Positions 56,008 to 64,000 of a stretch of DNA of 64,000 bases are shown one piece after another. Under the pieces are notes generated by a model. It had not been told where the DNA came from. It worked only from the letters and a program-made list of their open reading frames with translations, and made no database searches. The DNA comes from Maledivibacter sp. (lineage in GTDB: Bacteria > Bacillota > Clostridia > Peptostreptococcales > Caminicellaceae), in the NCBI GenBank assembly GCA_025210375.1, contig JAOASB010000003.1:30427-94426 (forward strand), in the 5' to 3' direction. The translations under genes and the position numbers were made by a program. Each line of letters opens with the position of its first letter. Within the stretch, counting starts at the first letter, position 1.

Positions 56008-57288
56008 TTATTGAGGCAATATTTTATTTAGGATTATACCAACTATAGCAGCTAGTGCCATACCTTCTAAAGTGAAGTTAACTATTCCCATGTGTATTGG
56101 TAATGCAGCACCACCTAAACCTAGTACAAGTATTACTGCAGATATTATCAGGTTTCTTGATTTTCCGAAGTCCACTTGATGTTCAACCAATGACCTAGCT
56201 CCAATTGATGCGATCATACCGAAAAGTATTATAGAAATACCTCCAACCACTGAAGTAGGTATTGTTTTAATCACTCCTCCCACCTTAGGCATTATACCCA
56301 AAATGATTGCAAATACTGCGGCTATTCTCACTATGGATGGATCGTGAACCTTTGTTAGGGCTAAAACGCCAGTGTTTTCTGAGTAGGTAGTGTTGGCAGG
56401 TCCACCAAACATTGCGGAGATAGAAGTTGCTAAACCATCGCCTATCAGTGTTCTATGAAGTCCAGGTTCTTTAACAAAATCTTTATTCACTGTGGTGCCT
56501 ATAGCTAAAACATCTCCTATGTGTTCTATTACCGTTGCAATTGCTACGGGAGCCACTATCATAACAGTTTCTAGGCTGAATTTCGCCATTGTGAAGGCTG
56601 GTTTACCAACCCAAGCAGCTTCTTTCATAGGTGTGAAGTCCACATTTCCAGTTATAAGTGCTACAATATATCCACCGATAAGTCCTATGAGAACCGGTAA
56701 AACCTTTAGGAATCCTCTACCATATATACTAACTGCTGTAACTATACCAAAGCTTACTATTGCAAGTATCCAATTACTTGAAGCCATATCTATTGCCGTT
56801 GGTGCAAGTTTAAGACCTATTACCAATATGATTGGGCCTGTAACTATAGGAGGGAAGAAGCTAATAATTTTTTCTACTCCGAATACTGCTACCAGTGCTG
56901 CTATCATTAGATATATTATACCTGCTACAACCAATCCACCTTGAGCGTATGCCAAACCTTCACCCAATAAAGGACTTGCCAAGGCTTCTTCCGTAGTGGC
57001 TGCTCCCGTTTTTAATAATAGAACTGACAATATTGGAGCGATGAATGCAAAGGAAGAACCTAAGAAAGCCGGAACCTTTCCTTTAGTAACCGAATGAAAT
57101 AATAGAGTCCCAATTCCGGCCATAAATAAGGCCACAGAAATGTTAAAGCCTGTAATAATAGGAACTAAAACCGTAGCACCAAACATTGTGAAAGTGTGCT
57201 GGATACCCAATATAATTTTTTTGTGTAAAGATATCTGGTTAAGATTTGTACCAATATCCTTTGGTGATAATGTATTATCGTTATTCAT
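56008..57288 (-). CDS. Uracil/xanthine permease (NCS2 family)
   Basis: 426-residue nucleobase:cation symporter-2 with about 12-14 membrane helices. The family motif region QHTFTMFGATVLVPIITGFN lies near the N-terminus. VAIATVIEHIGDVLAIGT (the catalytic Glu region) and GDGLATSISAMFGGPANTTY SENTG-type segments are conserved. Proximity to pyrB-pyrI points to uracil uptake (PyrP/UraA). AGAAGGGAG precedes the ATG on the minus strand. It lies about 240 bp downstream of pyrI; the gap contains structured element copy 3. Transcription from the pyrB promoter through the gap is likely but could be reduced by the hairpins. Confidence 0.93.
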   Translation of the reverse strand: MNNDNTLSPKDIGTNLNQISLHKKIILGIQHTFTMFGATVLVPIITGFNISVALFMAGIGTLLFHSVTKGKVPAFLGSSFAFIAPILSVLLLKTGAATTEEALASPLLGEGLAYAQGGLVVAGIIYLMIAALVAVFGVEKIISFFPPIVTGPIILVIGLKLAPTAIDMASSNWILAIVSFGIVTAVSIYGRGFLKVLPVLIGLIGGYIVALITGNVDFTPMKEAAWVGKPAFTMAKFSLETVMIVAPVAIATVIEHIGDVLAIGTTVNKDFVKEPGLHRTLIGDGLATSISAMFGGPANTTYSENTGVLALTKVHDPSIVRIAAVFAIILGIMPKVGGVIKTIPTSVVGGISIILFGMIASIGARSLVEHQVDFGKSRNLIISAVILVLGLGGAALPIHMGIVNFTLEGMALAAIVGIILNKILPQ

Positions 57289-57312
57289 AATAAAACGCTC
57301 CCTTCTGTAAAT

Positions 57313-57338
57313 AGGAAGTCCATGTTATGGACTTCCTT
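57313..57338. repeat. 26-bp hairpin duplication flanking structured element copy 3 (uracil-permease side)
   Basis: GGAAGTCCAT-GTT-ATGGACTTCC within 26 bp; repeated at 57490-57515 with one loop difference (GTT versus ATT). Confidence 0.78.
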
Positions 57339-57489
57339 CAGGCTGCCTAAAAACCCGAATTTCTTCGTTGTTGCTTCACCCAAGAACCCTTACGTATGTC
57401 TGTATACGCTACGACCTCTCGGTTTCAGCACGCCTCGAACTTCGAATTGTTAGGTAGCCTGCCATCTTGTTGACTTTGTCAACAATCTG
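57339..57489 (-). mobile_element. Hairpin-duplicating structured element, copy 3 (151 bp)
   Basis: On the minus strand it reads CAGATTG..GCAGCCTG and matches copy 1 over its whole length with scattered changes. It has hairpin TTGTTGAC-AAA-GTCAACAA, outer stem CAGGCTACCTAA/TTAGGCAGCCTG with one mismatch, and an inner stem like copy 1. It lies between pyrI and the uracil permease gene, in the same orientation as those genes. Confidence 0.78.
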
Positions 57490-57515
57490 AGGAAGTCCAT
57501 ATTATGGACTTCCTT
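57490..57515. repeat. 26-bp hairpin duplication flanking structured element copy 3 (pyrI side)
   Basis: Matches 57313-57338 at 25 of 26 positions; contains a full stem-loop without a T-tract. Confidence 0.78.
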
Positions 57516-57529
57516 CAATTAAAACGCCG

Positions 57530-57958
57530 CTATATTTTATACTTTGTTATTTCATCGCAAAAGCTACATCTATATTCAAGCTTTTCCCTTGATACTAATT
57601 CAAAGGTTGGTTTCATATAATCATCAGAGTTTGTGATACAACGTGGATTCTTACATGTTAATAAACCTTCAACCTTTTCAGGGATAACAACCTTTTTCTT
57701 ATCAATAACCTTTCCATTCTTAATGAAGTTGATTGATATATTTTCATCAATTAATCCCAATAGGTTTAGATCTACATCAAATGTATTTTCTATTTTTATT
57801 ATGTCTTTTTTACCTAAAATCTTACTTTCCACATTGATTAATAAAACTACTGGACTCTCCGCTTTATAAAGCTGAAGCTTATTAAAGATTTTAAGACCAT
57901 TCCCAGATTTGATATGATCAATAACTATACCGTTTTTTATTTGTTTTACCTCAAGCAT
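57530..57958 (-). CDS. pyrI: Aspartate carbamoyltransferase regulatory subunit
   Basis: 142 residues. The N-terminal allosteric domain starts VKQIKNGIVIDHIKSGNGLK. The C-terminal zinc domain has four Cys, CKNPRC..YRCSFC, which docks onto the catalytic trimer. It is transcribed with pyrB, whose stop abuts its ATG, so subunits are made together. It implies a class B-type PyrBI holoenzyme with nucleotide feedback. Confidence 0.96.
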   Translation of the reverse strand: MLEVKQIKNGIVIDHIKSGNGLKIFNKLQLYKAESPVVLLINVESKILGKKDIIKIENTFDVDLNLLGLIDENISINFIKNGKVIDKKKVVIPEKVEGLLTCKNPRCITNSDDYMKPTFELVSREKLEYRCSFCDEITKYKI

Positions 57959-57959
57959 T

Positions 57960-58889
57960 TTAATCCACCTCCAAGAGTTTCATAATAAGTGCCATTCTTA
58001 CATATACACCCATTTTAGCTTGTTCAAAGTAGATTGCTCTTTTATCCCCATCCACTTCATAGGAAATTTCATTAACCCTTGGGAGTGGATGCATTATTAT
58101 CATATCCTCTTTACCATTTTTTATTTTCTCGTTATCTAATATATAGGAATTTTTTAATTTTAAATAATCAGCTTCATTAAAGAAACGCTCTTTTTGAATT
58201 CTAGTCATATATAAAATATCAAGTTCTTCTATCACTTCATCTAAGTATCTGACTTCTTTAATTTCTACGTCATAATTATCCTTTAAGTATCTTTTAATTG
58301 ATTCTGGCAAAGTCAATTCTTCTGGAGATATTAACACAAACTTTTTTGTATTGAATCTTGCCATAGTCTTAATGAGAGAATGAACGGTTCTTCCATATTT
58401 CAAATCGCCACAAAGCCCTATTACATGGTTTTGTAATCCATCCTTATATGTGTGAATTGTGAGAAGATCAGTAAGGGTTTGGGTTGGATGTAAGTGTCCC
58501 CCATCACCGGCATTGATTATTGGAATTTCTGAGTACATGGAGGCAAGCTTTGGAGTACCCTCCTTAGGATGTCTCATAACAGCTATATCTGCATAGTATG
58601 ATATACATCTTATAGTATCTGCCACACTTTCACCTTTTTTTACTGAACTAGTATTAGCATCACTAAATCCTAGTACATTACCACCAAGTCTAAGCATAGC
58701 TGATTCAAAGCTGAATTTAGTTCTTGTGCTTGGTTCGAAAAACAAAGTTGCCATTATTTGTCCCCTACAGCTTTCAGCATAATTCCTTGGAGAATTATAG
58801 ATTTTCTCTCCTAGCTTAACTAACTCTAAGATTTCTTCGTTGGTGTAGTCTGCAAGACTAATTAGGTGATTAACATTTTTTATGCCCAT
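57960..58889 (-). CDS. pyrB: Aspartate carbamoyltransferase catalytic subunit
   Basis: 309 residues; condenses carbamoyl phosphate and aspartate. The carbamoyl-phosphate site is [20 protein letters not shown], with [16 protein letters not shown] and the C-terminal [11 protein letters not shown]. It starts [20 protein letters not shown]. It is first in the leftward pyrB-pyrI-(permease) unit, preceded by a PyrR attenuator and a second PyrR-type loop overlapping its AAGGAGG site. Confidence 0.97.
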   Translation of the reverse strand: MGIKNVNHLISLADYTNEEILELVKLGEKIYNSPRNYAESCRGQIMATLFFEPSTRTKFSFESAMLRLGGNVLGFSDANTSSVKKGESVADTIRCISYYADIAVMRHPKEGTPKLASMYSEIPIINAGDGGHLHPTQTLTDLLTIHTYKDGLQNHVIGLCGDLKYGRTVHSLIKTMARFNTKKFVLISPEELTLPESIKRYLKDNYDVEIKEVRYLDEVIEELDILYMTRIQKERFFNEADYLKLKNSYILDNEKIKNGKEDMIIMHPLPRVNEISYEVDGDKRAIYFEQAKMGVYVRMALIMKLLEVD

Positions 58890-58897
58890 AATATCAC

Positions 58898-58933
58898 TCC
58901 TCCTTGTTGACCTCCCTGGATCAAATTAAAGGT
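58898..58933 (-). promoter_or_regulatory. Second PyrR-type binding loop overlapping the pyrB ribosome site
   Basis: Minus-strand text CCTTTAATTTGATCCAGGGA then GGTCAACAAGG has the PyrR loop signature (TCCAGGGAGG with CCTT/AAGG closing stem). Its 3' strand is part of the AAGGAGG of pyrB. PyrR binding here would block ribosome entry, a translational control known from other bacteria, added to attenuation upstream. Confidence 0.6.
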
Positions 58934-58999
58934 ACTATTAAGTTTGAGGACATCGCGTCCCTTGATTTCGGCCACATTTTTCCCATAAAAGCGACCTAT

Positions 59000-59141
59000 A
59001 ATAAAAAAACCTTCTTTTCCATGAGGATAAAGAAGGTTTAATAATCTCAGCATAGTTTTTAGGTAGCCTTAACATTTGACATACCATTATCTATGTAATC
59101 TCTTATACCTTTTTAACCTCACAGGGCTAATTTAAAGGTTA
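59000..59141 (-). promoter_or_regulatory. PyrR attenuator in the pyrB leader
   Basis: Binding loop CCTTTAAATTAGCCCTGTGA then GGTTAAAAAGG (minus strand, about 59107-59141). TGAGGTTAAAAAGG within it is complementary to CCTTCTTTATCCTCA, the 5' side of the terminator AACCTTCTTT..AAAGAAGGTTTTTTT (59000-59038). This is the classical mutually exclusive antiterminator/terminator arrangement. Confidence 0.78.
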
Positions 59142-59164
59142 CGGCTTATTTACTTGTCGTACTA

Positions 59165-59193
59165 ATGTTAACACACCGGAAAATTAATGTCAA
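59165..59193 (-). promoter_or_regulatory. pyrB-pyrI promoter
   Basis: On the minus strand TTGACA (59193-59188), 17 nt, TAACAT (59170-59165), about 25 nt upstream of the PyrR loop. Confidence 0.6.
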
Positions 59194-59312
59194 TAGAGGG
59201 AATTATATAATTTACCTATGGGTAAATTTACCTTTTAAAGCTTCGCCGAGTTCTTTTCAAAACTGCTTGCACTTTTTCAAACATTCTATGAATAATGGGA
59301 GGGTAAAATTGT

Positions 59313-59341
59313 TTGACATATTATTTTTTCTATGATAGTAT
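59313..59341 (+). promoter_or_regulatory. pyrC-F-K-D promoter
   Basis: TTGACA (59313-59318), 17 nt, TAGTAT (59336-59341) within TATGATAGTAT; nearly the same as the carA promoter. It is divergent from pyrB, about 120 bp apart. Confidence 0.65.
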
Positions 59342-59365
59342 TTAAAAAAATAAATATGAGCTGTA

Positions 59366-59485
59366 CCTTTAAATTGGTCCAGAGAGGCCGGAAAGGTAAA
59401 CGTTAGTATAGTATATAGGAATTATGCCTATAACTATAATAGGTAAGTCATGCCTTCCGCTTCTCTAAAAGTGGAAGGTTTTTTT
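59366..59485 (+). promoter_or_regulatory. PyrR attenuator in the pyrC leader
   Basis: Binding loop CCTTTAAATTGGTCCAGAGA then GGCCGGAAAGG (59366-59397) is close to the Bacillus consensus. GAGAGGCCGGAAAGG in it can pair with CCTTCCGCTTCTC, the 5' side of the terminator CCTTCCGCTT/AAGTGGAAGG plus T-tract (59453-59485). UMP-PyrR should promote termination. Confidence 0.82.
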
Positions 59486-59557
59486 GTTGTTAAAAGGTTA
59501 ACTTAAACCTTAAAATCTCAAATACATTATATACACATTTATCTTGGAGGTGGAATT

Positions 59558-60838
59558 ATGGAATTACTTATAAAAGGCGGTAGAGTTATAAATCCAAAGA
59601 CCAAAACCGATGAGAAGCTAGATATACTTATAAGGGATAACGTAATAGTAGATATTAAAAGCAATATTGACGTAAAGAACAGAAAGATAATTGATGCATC
59701 GGGGATGATAGTAACACCAGGCTTTATAGATATACATGTGCATCTAAGAGAACCAGGATTTGAATATAAGGAAACTATAAAAACCGGAACCGAAAGTGCT
59801 GTGGCAGGAGGCTTTACTACGGTGGCATGTATGCCAAATACAAATCCAGCTATTCACTCAAAGGAGATTGTGGAATTTATAAAGGCTAAGGCCCATAAAG
59901 AAGGTAAAGCGAATGTTATGGTTATTGGAAGTATAACTAAGGATCTGGAAGGTGAAGAGCTTTCCCAGATGAATGAAATGTATGATTGTGGTATAGTAGC
60001 AATTTCAGATGATGGAAAAACTCCTATGAAGGAAGAAATAATGATAAAGGCTTTCAGAAAAGCCAAGGAGCTTGATATTCCTTTGATCTCACATTGCGAG
60101 GATCATAATCTATCAAAGGGTGGAAGCATAAACCAGGGGACAGCATCGGAAAGAACTAAGATAAAGGGTATCCCCGCAGCGGCGGAGCATTTAATAGTAA
60201 AAAGAGATATAGAATTATGTAAAAAGACGGACTCTAGGCTTCATATAGCCCATGTAAGCACGAAAGAATCAGTTGATTTGTTACGTAAAGCAAGAAATGA
60301 AAAGGTAAGGGTTACATCAGAAGTTGCACCCCACCATTTTACACTCACCGATGATATAATCACATCCCAAAATACCTACACTAAAGTAAATCCTCCAATA
60401 AGAAGTCATCAAGATGTAGATGCAGTAATTAATGGAATTTTAGATGGAACCATAGATATAATAGCTACTGACCATGCACCCCATGATAAGAATAGCAAAG
60501 ACACCAGCTATGATAAAGCCGCATTCGGAATAACCGGTTTAGAAACGGCGTTTTCATTGAGCTATACCTATCTTGTAAAGAAAAACGAACTTCCATTAAT
60601 GAAGCTTATTGAGATGATGACCATAAAGCCCGCTAAAATAATTGGCATAGATAAGGGGAGTTTAGAGATAGGTAAAGAGGCTGATATAGCAGTACTTGAC
60701 CCTAATGAAGAATATATTATAGATTCAGATAAATTCTATTCAAAGGGTAAAAACACACCCTTTAATGGTTATAAAGTAATTGGTAAGCCAGTTTATACAA
60801 TAGTTAGTGGGAAAATAGAATACGAAGGGGGTAAATAA
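59558..60838 (+). CDS. pyrC: Dihydroorotase
   Basis: 426-residue type I (class) metallo-dihydroorotase closing carbamoyl aspartate to dihydroorotate. The metal-binding motif is FIDIHVHLREPGFEYKETIK, with NTNPAIHS, the HCED and HIAHVSTKES histidines, and IIATDHAPHDKNSKD (catalytic Asp). TTGGAGGTGG precedes the ATG. It is first in pyrC-pyrF-pyrK-pyrD, each gene following within 0-14 nt or overlapping. Confidence 0.97.
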   Translation: MELLIKGGRVINPKTKTDEKLDILIRDNVIVDIKSNIDVKNRKIIDASGMIVTPGFIDIHVHLREPGFEYKETIKTGTESAVAGGFTTVACMPNTNPAIHSKEIVEFIKAKAHKEGKANVMVIGSITKDLEGEELSQMNEMYDCGIVAISDDGKTPMKEEIMIKAFRKAKELDIPLISHCEDHNLSKGGSINQGTASERTKIKGIPAAAEHLIVKRDIELCKKTDSRLHIAHVSTKESVDLLRKARNEKVRVTSEVAPHHFTLTDDIITSQNTYTKVNPPIRSHQDVDAVINGILDGTIDIIATDHAPHDKNSKDTSYDKAAFGITGLETAFSLSYTYLVKKNELPLMKLIEMMTIKPAKIIGIDKGSLEIGKEADIAVLDPNEEYIIDSDKFYSKGKNTPFNGYKVIGKPVYTIVSGKIEYEGGK

Positions 60839-60839
60839 T

Positions 60840-61781
60840 ATGTTTGTAAATAATTTGATTAAGGTTATTAAAGAAAAAAAGAGTCCCGTGGTTGTGGGGC
60901 TTGATCCAAGGATACAGCTTATACCAAGTATAGTTAAGGATAAATATTTTGATGAGTATGGTAAAACATTTAAGGCGGCGGCGGAAGCTATATTGGAGTT
61001 TAATAAAGAGATTATTGATAATGTTTGTGATGTAGCGGCGGCGGTAAAGCCCCAGATAGCATTTTATGAGCAATATGGAATAGAGGGGTTAAAGACATAT
61101 AATGAAACATGTAAATATGCTTCTCAAAAAGGATTACTTATAATAGGAGATATAAAAAGAGGGGATATTGGGTCAACCTCCAAGGCTTACTCCAATGCCC
61201 ATTTAGGGAAGACAGAAGTTGAAGGAGAAGACCTAGAGGCATTTTACTCCGATTCAATAACTGTAAACCCCTATCTAGGTGATGATTGCTTAAAGGAATT
61301 TGTAGGAGATATTGAAAGATACAATAAAGGAATGTTTGTTTTAGTTAAAACATCAAATCCCTCCTCAAGTCAGCTTCAGGATCTAGTAGTGGAAGGAAAG
61401 AAAATATATGAAAAGGTCGCTCATATGGTTGATGACTGGAGTAAACAATATATTGGAAAATTAGGTTATTCTTCCATGGGGGCAGTGGTTGGAGCCACTT
61501 ATCCCGAGGAAGCTAAAAACCTTAGAAAATTGATGCCAAGCTCATATTTTCTTGTGCCAGGCTATGGGGCTCAAGGCGGAACAGCTGAAGATGTAATTCA
61601 TTGTTTTAATAAGGATGGACTTGGAGCCGTAGTTAATTCTTCTAGAGGAATTTTATATGCATATGATAAAGAAGAAAAATGGACAGAAAAAGATTATGGT
61701 AGGGCTGCAAGGGAAGCAGCTATTAAAATGAGGGATGATATAAATACCACATTAGAAAAGCACTGCAAAAAATATTGGTAA
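60840..61781 (+). CDS. pyrF: Orotidine 5'-phosphate decarboxylase (type 2)
   Basis: 313 residues, the longer type 2 form, which makes UMP. The active-site KxxDxx region is IIGDIKRGDIGSTSKAYSNA, and VVGLDPRIQLIPS and FLVPGYGAQGGTAEDVIHCF are conserved. It starts 1 nt after the pyrC stop (TAATATG), with GAAGGGGG as ribosome site inside pyrC, so translation is coupled. Confidence 0.96.
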   Translation: MFVNNLIKVIKEKKSPVVVGLDPRIQLIPSIVKDKYFDEYGKTFKAAAEAILEFNKEIIDNVCDVAAAVKPQIAFYEQYGIEGLKTYNETCKYASQKGLLIIGDIKRGDIGSTSKAYSNAHLGKTEVEGEDLEAFYSDSITVNPYLGDDCLKEFVGDIERYNKGMFVLVKTSNPSSSQLQDLVVEGKKIYEKVAHMVDDWSKQYIGKLGYSSMGAVVGATYPEEAKNLRKLMPSSYFLVPGYGAQGGTAEDVIHCFNKDGLGAVVNSSRGILYAYDKEEKWTEKDYGRAAREAAIKMRDDINTTLEKHCKKYW

Positions 61782-61794
61782 GGAGGAATAAACT

Positions 61795-62580
61795 TTGAAG
61801 AAAAATTACTTATGTGAGATTCTTGAAAACAATCAAATAGCTGATAATATATATAAGATAAAGATAAAAAAACCAAACAGAAGCTTTGACATCAAGGCAG
61901 GACAATTTATAAATATTAAGTGTGGAGAAGGGGATTTCCCACTCCTCAGAAGACCTATTAGTATAGGATTATCAGATGAAGATAGTATGACGATTTATGT
62001 TAATAAGGTAGGCAAGGGAACAGAGCTTTTATGTGATAAAAGTAAAGGCGAATCTATTGATATCCTAGGGCCATTAGGTAATACCTTTAATATGAATATA
62101 GAAAAAGGCAATGTTCTTATTGTAGGGGGAGGAATTGGTACAGCCCCTTTACTTGAGTTAACTAAGACATTATCCAGTAAAAAAGATTTAAATATAAAAG
62201 TCATATTAGGATACAGAGACGAGCCTTTTATTGTAGAAGAATTTAAAAAATATACAAATGATATAATAGTAGTTTCAGAAAAAGAAGGGTTTGACCATAG
62301 GGGTTATGTAACTGTTCCACTTGAAAAGGAACTAAGAGAAAATAAGTATGATGAAGTTTTTACATGTGGGCCAGAGCCAATGTTAAAAAAGGTAAATAAA
62401 ATATGCAAAGAAAATAACGTTATTGTACAGTTGCTATTAGAAGAAAGAATGGCCTGTGGCATAGGCGCATGTCTAGTATGTACATGTAAAACTAAAAGAG
62501 GCGATGATGATTGGAACTATGTCAGAACCTGTAAGGATGGACCGGTTTTCTATGGGGAAGAGGTGATATTCGATGAATAA
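61795..62580 (+). CDS. pyrK: Dihydroorotate dehydrogenase B, electron-transfer (FAD/2Fe-2S) subunit
   Basis: 261 residues; passes electrons from PyrD to NAD+. A ferredoxin-reductase-type FAD domain (LRRPISIGLSDEDSMTIYVN) and an NAD domain (VLIVGGGIGTAPLLELTKTL; TCGPEPMLKKV) precede the C-terminal [2Fe-2S] site CGIGACLVCTC..CKDGPVF. The TTG start at 61795 follows AAGGAGGAATAAAC. It overlaps pyrD by 8 nt. Together they form the anaerobe-type PyrDII enzyme. Confidence 0.96.
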   Translation: MKKNYLCEILENNQIADNIYKIKIKKPNRSFDIKAGQFINIKCGEGDFPLLRRPISIGLSDEDSMTIYVNKVGKGTELLCDKSKGESIDILGPLGNTFNMNIEKGNVLIVGGGIGTAPLLELTKTLSSKKDLNIKVILGYRDEPFIVEEFKKYTNDIIVVSEKEGFDHRGYVTVPLEKELRENKYDEVFTCGPEPMLKKVNKICKENNVIVQLLLEERMACGIGACLVCTCKTKRGDDDWNYVRTCKDGPVFYGEEVIFDE

Positions 62581-63496
62581 GATAGATTTAAGTGTGGATT
62601 TAAATGGATTAAAGCTAAAAAATCCTATAACCGTTGCATCAGGCACCTTTGGGTTTGGTAGAGAATTTACTGATTATATGGATTTGAGTGATTTAGGAGG
62701 CATAATGGTGAAGGGATTAACCCTAGAAGAAAGAAAGGGAAATCCAGTACCTAGGGTAGCAGAAACGCCAATGGGGATGCTGAATAGTGTAGGACTTCAA
62801 AATCCTGGAGTAAAATATTTTATAAAGAATGAACTCCCGTTTTTAAATCAATATGATACAAAGGTTATAGCAAATATTAATGGAAATACCATAGAAGAAT
62901 ATTGTAAAATTGCTGATATTCTTTCCAAAACCTCAGTTGATTCCCTAGAGCTAAATATTTCATGTCCAAATGTGAAAGAGGGCGGAGTATCCTTTGGAAG
63001 AGACCCGGAAATGGTATATAAAGTTACAAAAAGTGTTAGAGAGTATGCGGACAAGCACTTAATCGTAAAGCTTAGTCCAAATGTAACTGATATAAAGGAA
63101 GTGGCAATAGCGGCAGAAAAGGCAGGTGCTGATTGCTTATCCCTTATTAATACCCTTATAGGTATGGTTATAGATATTGATAGGGAAACTACTATTCTTG
63201 CAAGGGGCATGGGAGGACTTTCAGGGCCAGCTATTAAACCTGTAGCTGTAAGAATGGTATATGAGGTATGTAGTGCTGTTTCTATACCGATCATTGGAAT
63301 GGGTGGCATCATGAACTATAGAGATGGGGTAGAGTTTCTATTGGCTGGAGCAAATGCCATATCCGTAGGGACAGGTAATTTGATAAATCCAAACATCTGT
63401 ATAGAAATTCTTAAAGGAATAGAAGAACATTTAAGGGGTAAGAGGTACAAATCAATTAAAGAAATCAAAGGAAAAGTAAAAATACCTAGTAAATAA
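62573..63496 (+). CDS. pyrD: Dihydroorotate dehydrogenase B, catalytic subunit
   Basis: 307-residue class 1B enzyme using FMN; needs PyrK. It has LKNPITVASGTFGFGREFTD, the SLELNISCPNVKEGGVSFGR region carrying the catalytic Cys (NISCPN), and IPIIGMGGIMNYRDGVEFLL for FMN phosphate. It overlaps pyrK by 8 nt, with GAAGAGGTG as ribosome site. It is the last gene of the operon and is followed by a terminator and then the rRNA leader. Confidence 0.97.
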   Translation: MNKIDLSVDLNGLKLKNPITVASGTFGFGREFTDYMDLSDLGGIMVKGLTLEERKGNPVPRVAETPMGMLNSVGLQNPGVKYFIKNELPFLNQYDTKVIANINGNTIEEYCKIADILSKTSVDSLELNISCPNVKEGGVSFGRDPEMVYKVTKSVREYADKHLIVKLSPNVTDIKEVAIAAEKAGADCLSLINTLIGMVIDIDRETTILARGMGGLSGPAIKPVAVRMVYEVCSAVSIPIIGMGGIMNYRDGVEFLLAGANAISVGTGNLINPNICIEILKGIEEHLRGKRYKSIKEIKGKVKIPSK

Positions 63497-63528
63497 ATAT
63501 TATAGAGTGAAAGCCATAAAAAGCAAAG

Positions 63529-63577
63529 TACCTTCAGGGATTTAGAAAAAATTAAATTGCTGAAGGTATTTTCTTTA
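63529..63577 (+). terminator. Terminator of pyrC-F-K-D
   Basis: TACCTTCAG pairs with CTGAAGGTA around about 22 nt, followed by TTTTCTTT. Confidence 0.8.
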
Positions 63578-63656
63578 AAATTTATGTATAAAAGTATGAA
63601 GAATGATAGATAATAATTGTGGTTATAAAATATATTATTTGTAACAAATTATTATA

Positions 63657-63685
63657 TTGACACAAATAGTTTGATGTGGTAAACT
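63657..63685 (+). promoter_or_regulatory. rRNA promoter P1
   Basis: TTGACA (63657-63662), 17 nt, TAAACT (63680-63685). The initially transcribed region starts TTGTCGC (63691) and contains the inverted GCGACAA. Confidence 0.7.
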
Positions 63686-63746
63686 ATTAGTTGTCGCCAA
63701 CAAAGAGTAGCGACAAAACACATTTTGAAATTAAGTAAAAAAAGTG

Positions 63747-63775
63747 TTGACAAAGAAAAAAAGATTTGATATAAT
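63747..63775 (+). promoter_or_regulatory. rRNA promoter P2
   Basis: TTGACA (63747-63752), 17 nt, TATAAT (63770-63775); a consensus promoter exactly 90 bp downstream of P1, again followed 6 nt after the -10 by TTGTCGC. Confidence 0.8.
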
Positions 63776-63887
63776 AAATCTTGTCGCTGAAACAAGCGAA
63801 AAAAACTTTGGACATTGAAAACTAAACAGTGTAAGGAATTAAACCTTAGTTTGATAATTAATTCAAACTATAAAGAAACGCCAGTTT
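63776..63887 (+). promoter_or_regulatory. rRNA leader with antitermination-type and processing sequences
   Basis: TCGCT/AGCGA hairpin, then TTGAAAACTAAACAGTG-like text (ACATTGAAAACTAAACAGTG), which is common before Firmicute 16S genes. The perfect stem TAGTTTGA/TCAAACTA (63847-63870) is probably part of the 5' processing region. Confidence 0.5.

Positions 63888-64000
<113 letters not shown>

Noticed and set aside
57530..58889. pyrR expected next to the pyr genes
   Set aside because: Looked for a PRPP-binding PyrR frame in the window; the only PRPP motif protein is PyrE. PyrR must be encoded elsewhere.
59202..59226. Possible family B repeat end in the pyrB-pyrC gap
   Set aside because: GAGGGAATTATATAATTTACC is similar to an end but lacks the TGCAT core, a second end and a target duplication.

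Overview
The window is low-GC DNA (A/T-rich intergenic regions, AGGAGG-type ribosome binding sites, ATG/GTG/TTG starts) from an anaerobic, probably spore-forming Firmicute of the Clostridia/Tissierellales type. Supporting this are a pyruvate:ferredoxin oxidoreductase, a SigI/RsgI pair, a Csp-like subtilase, a T-box, PyrR attenuators, a BirA operator, a type 1B dihydroorotate dehydrogenase with PyrK, and the 5' end of a 16S rRNA gene at the right edge. Species cannot be assigned from what is visible.

Layout. 1-11 kb: PFOR, a chemoreceptor, a small HAD phosphatase, a zinc-ribbon mini-protein, a MutS2 without Smr domain, and TruA. 11.5-18 kb: cell-surface block with an SLH-domain protein carrying acidic repeats, sigI-rsgI and a cytoplasmic S8 protease. 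18-27 kb: redox and vitamin genes (QueG-like Fe-S protein, TVP38 membrane protein, a tandem rhodanese whose catalytic Cys codon is TGA, bioY-bioB, HxlR regulator, FAH-family hydrolase, nitroreductase). 27.6-31 kb: two lipoproteins with acidic linkers and SH3 domains (L,D-transpeptidase; DUF4015 putative glycosidase). 31.5-36.5 kb: carA-carB-pyrE. 37-41.4 kb: aspartokinase, T-box-controlled asnS, an AAA ATPase. 41.8-52.5 kb: a LacI regulator and an alpha-glucan uptake/degradation operon (binding protein, two permeases, GH31, MalQ, glycogen phosphorylase). 52.7-56 kb: LUD protein and a TPR protein. 56-63.5 kb: the rest of pyrimidine metabolism, with pyrB-pyrI-uracil permease leftward and pyrC-F-K-D rightward. 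63.6-64 kb: an rRNA leader with two promoters spaced exactly 90 bp apart, then 16S.

The UMP pathway is complete in three transcription units. All three leaders (carA, pyrB, pyrC) carry a PyrR-type binding loop, a competing antiterminator and a terminator. pyrB has a second loop overlapping its ribosome binding site. pyrR itself is not in the window.

Intergenic DNA is rich in small non-autonomous repeats. The most striking is a 151-153 bp structured element present three times. In each copy it is flanked by a direct duplication (29, 20 and 26 bp) of a whole, locus-specific stem-loop, so it appears to target hairpins, including a transcription terminator, and duplicate them. A second family (157-158 bp full length, plus deletion derivatives) has AG[C/G]AAATTGCATAA ends and 5-bp target duplications. 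A third family consists of about 104-bp hairpins with TATAGA ends. Several one-off long palindromes are also present. The other strong lead is the candidate selenocysteine rhodanese.
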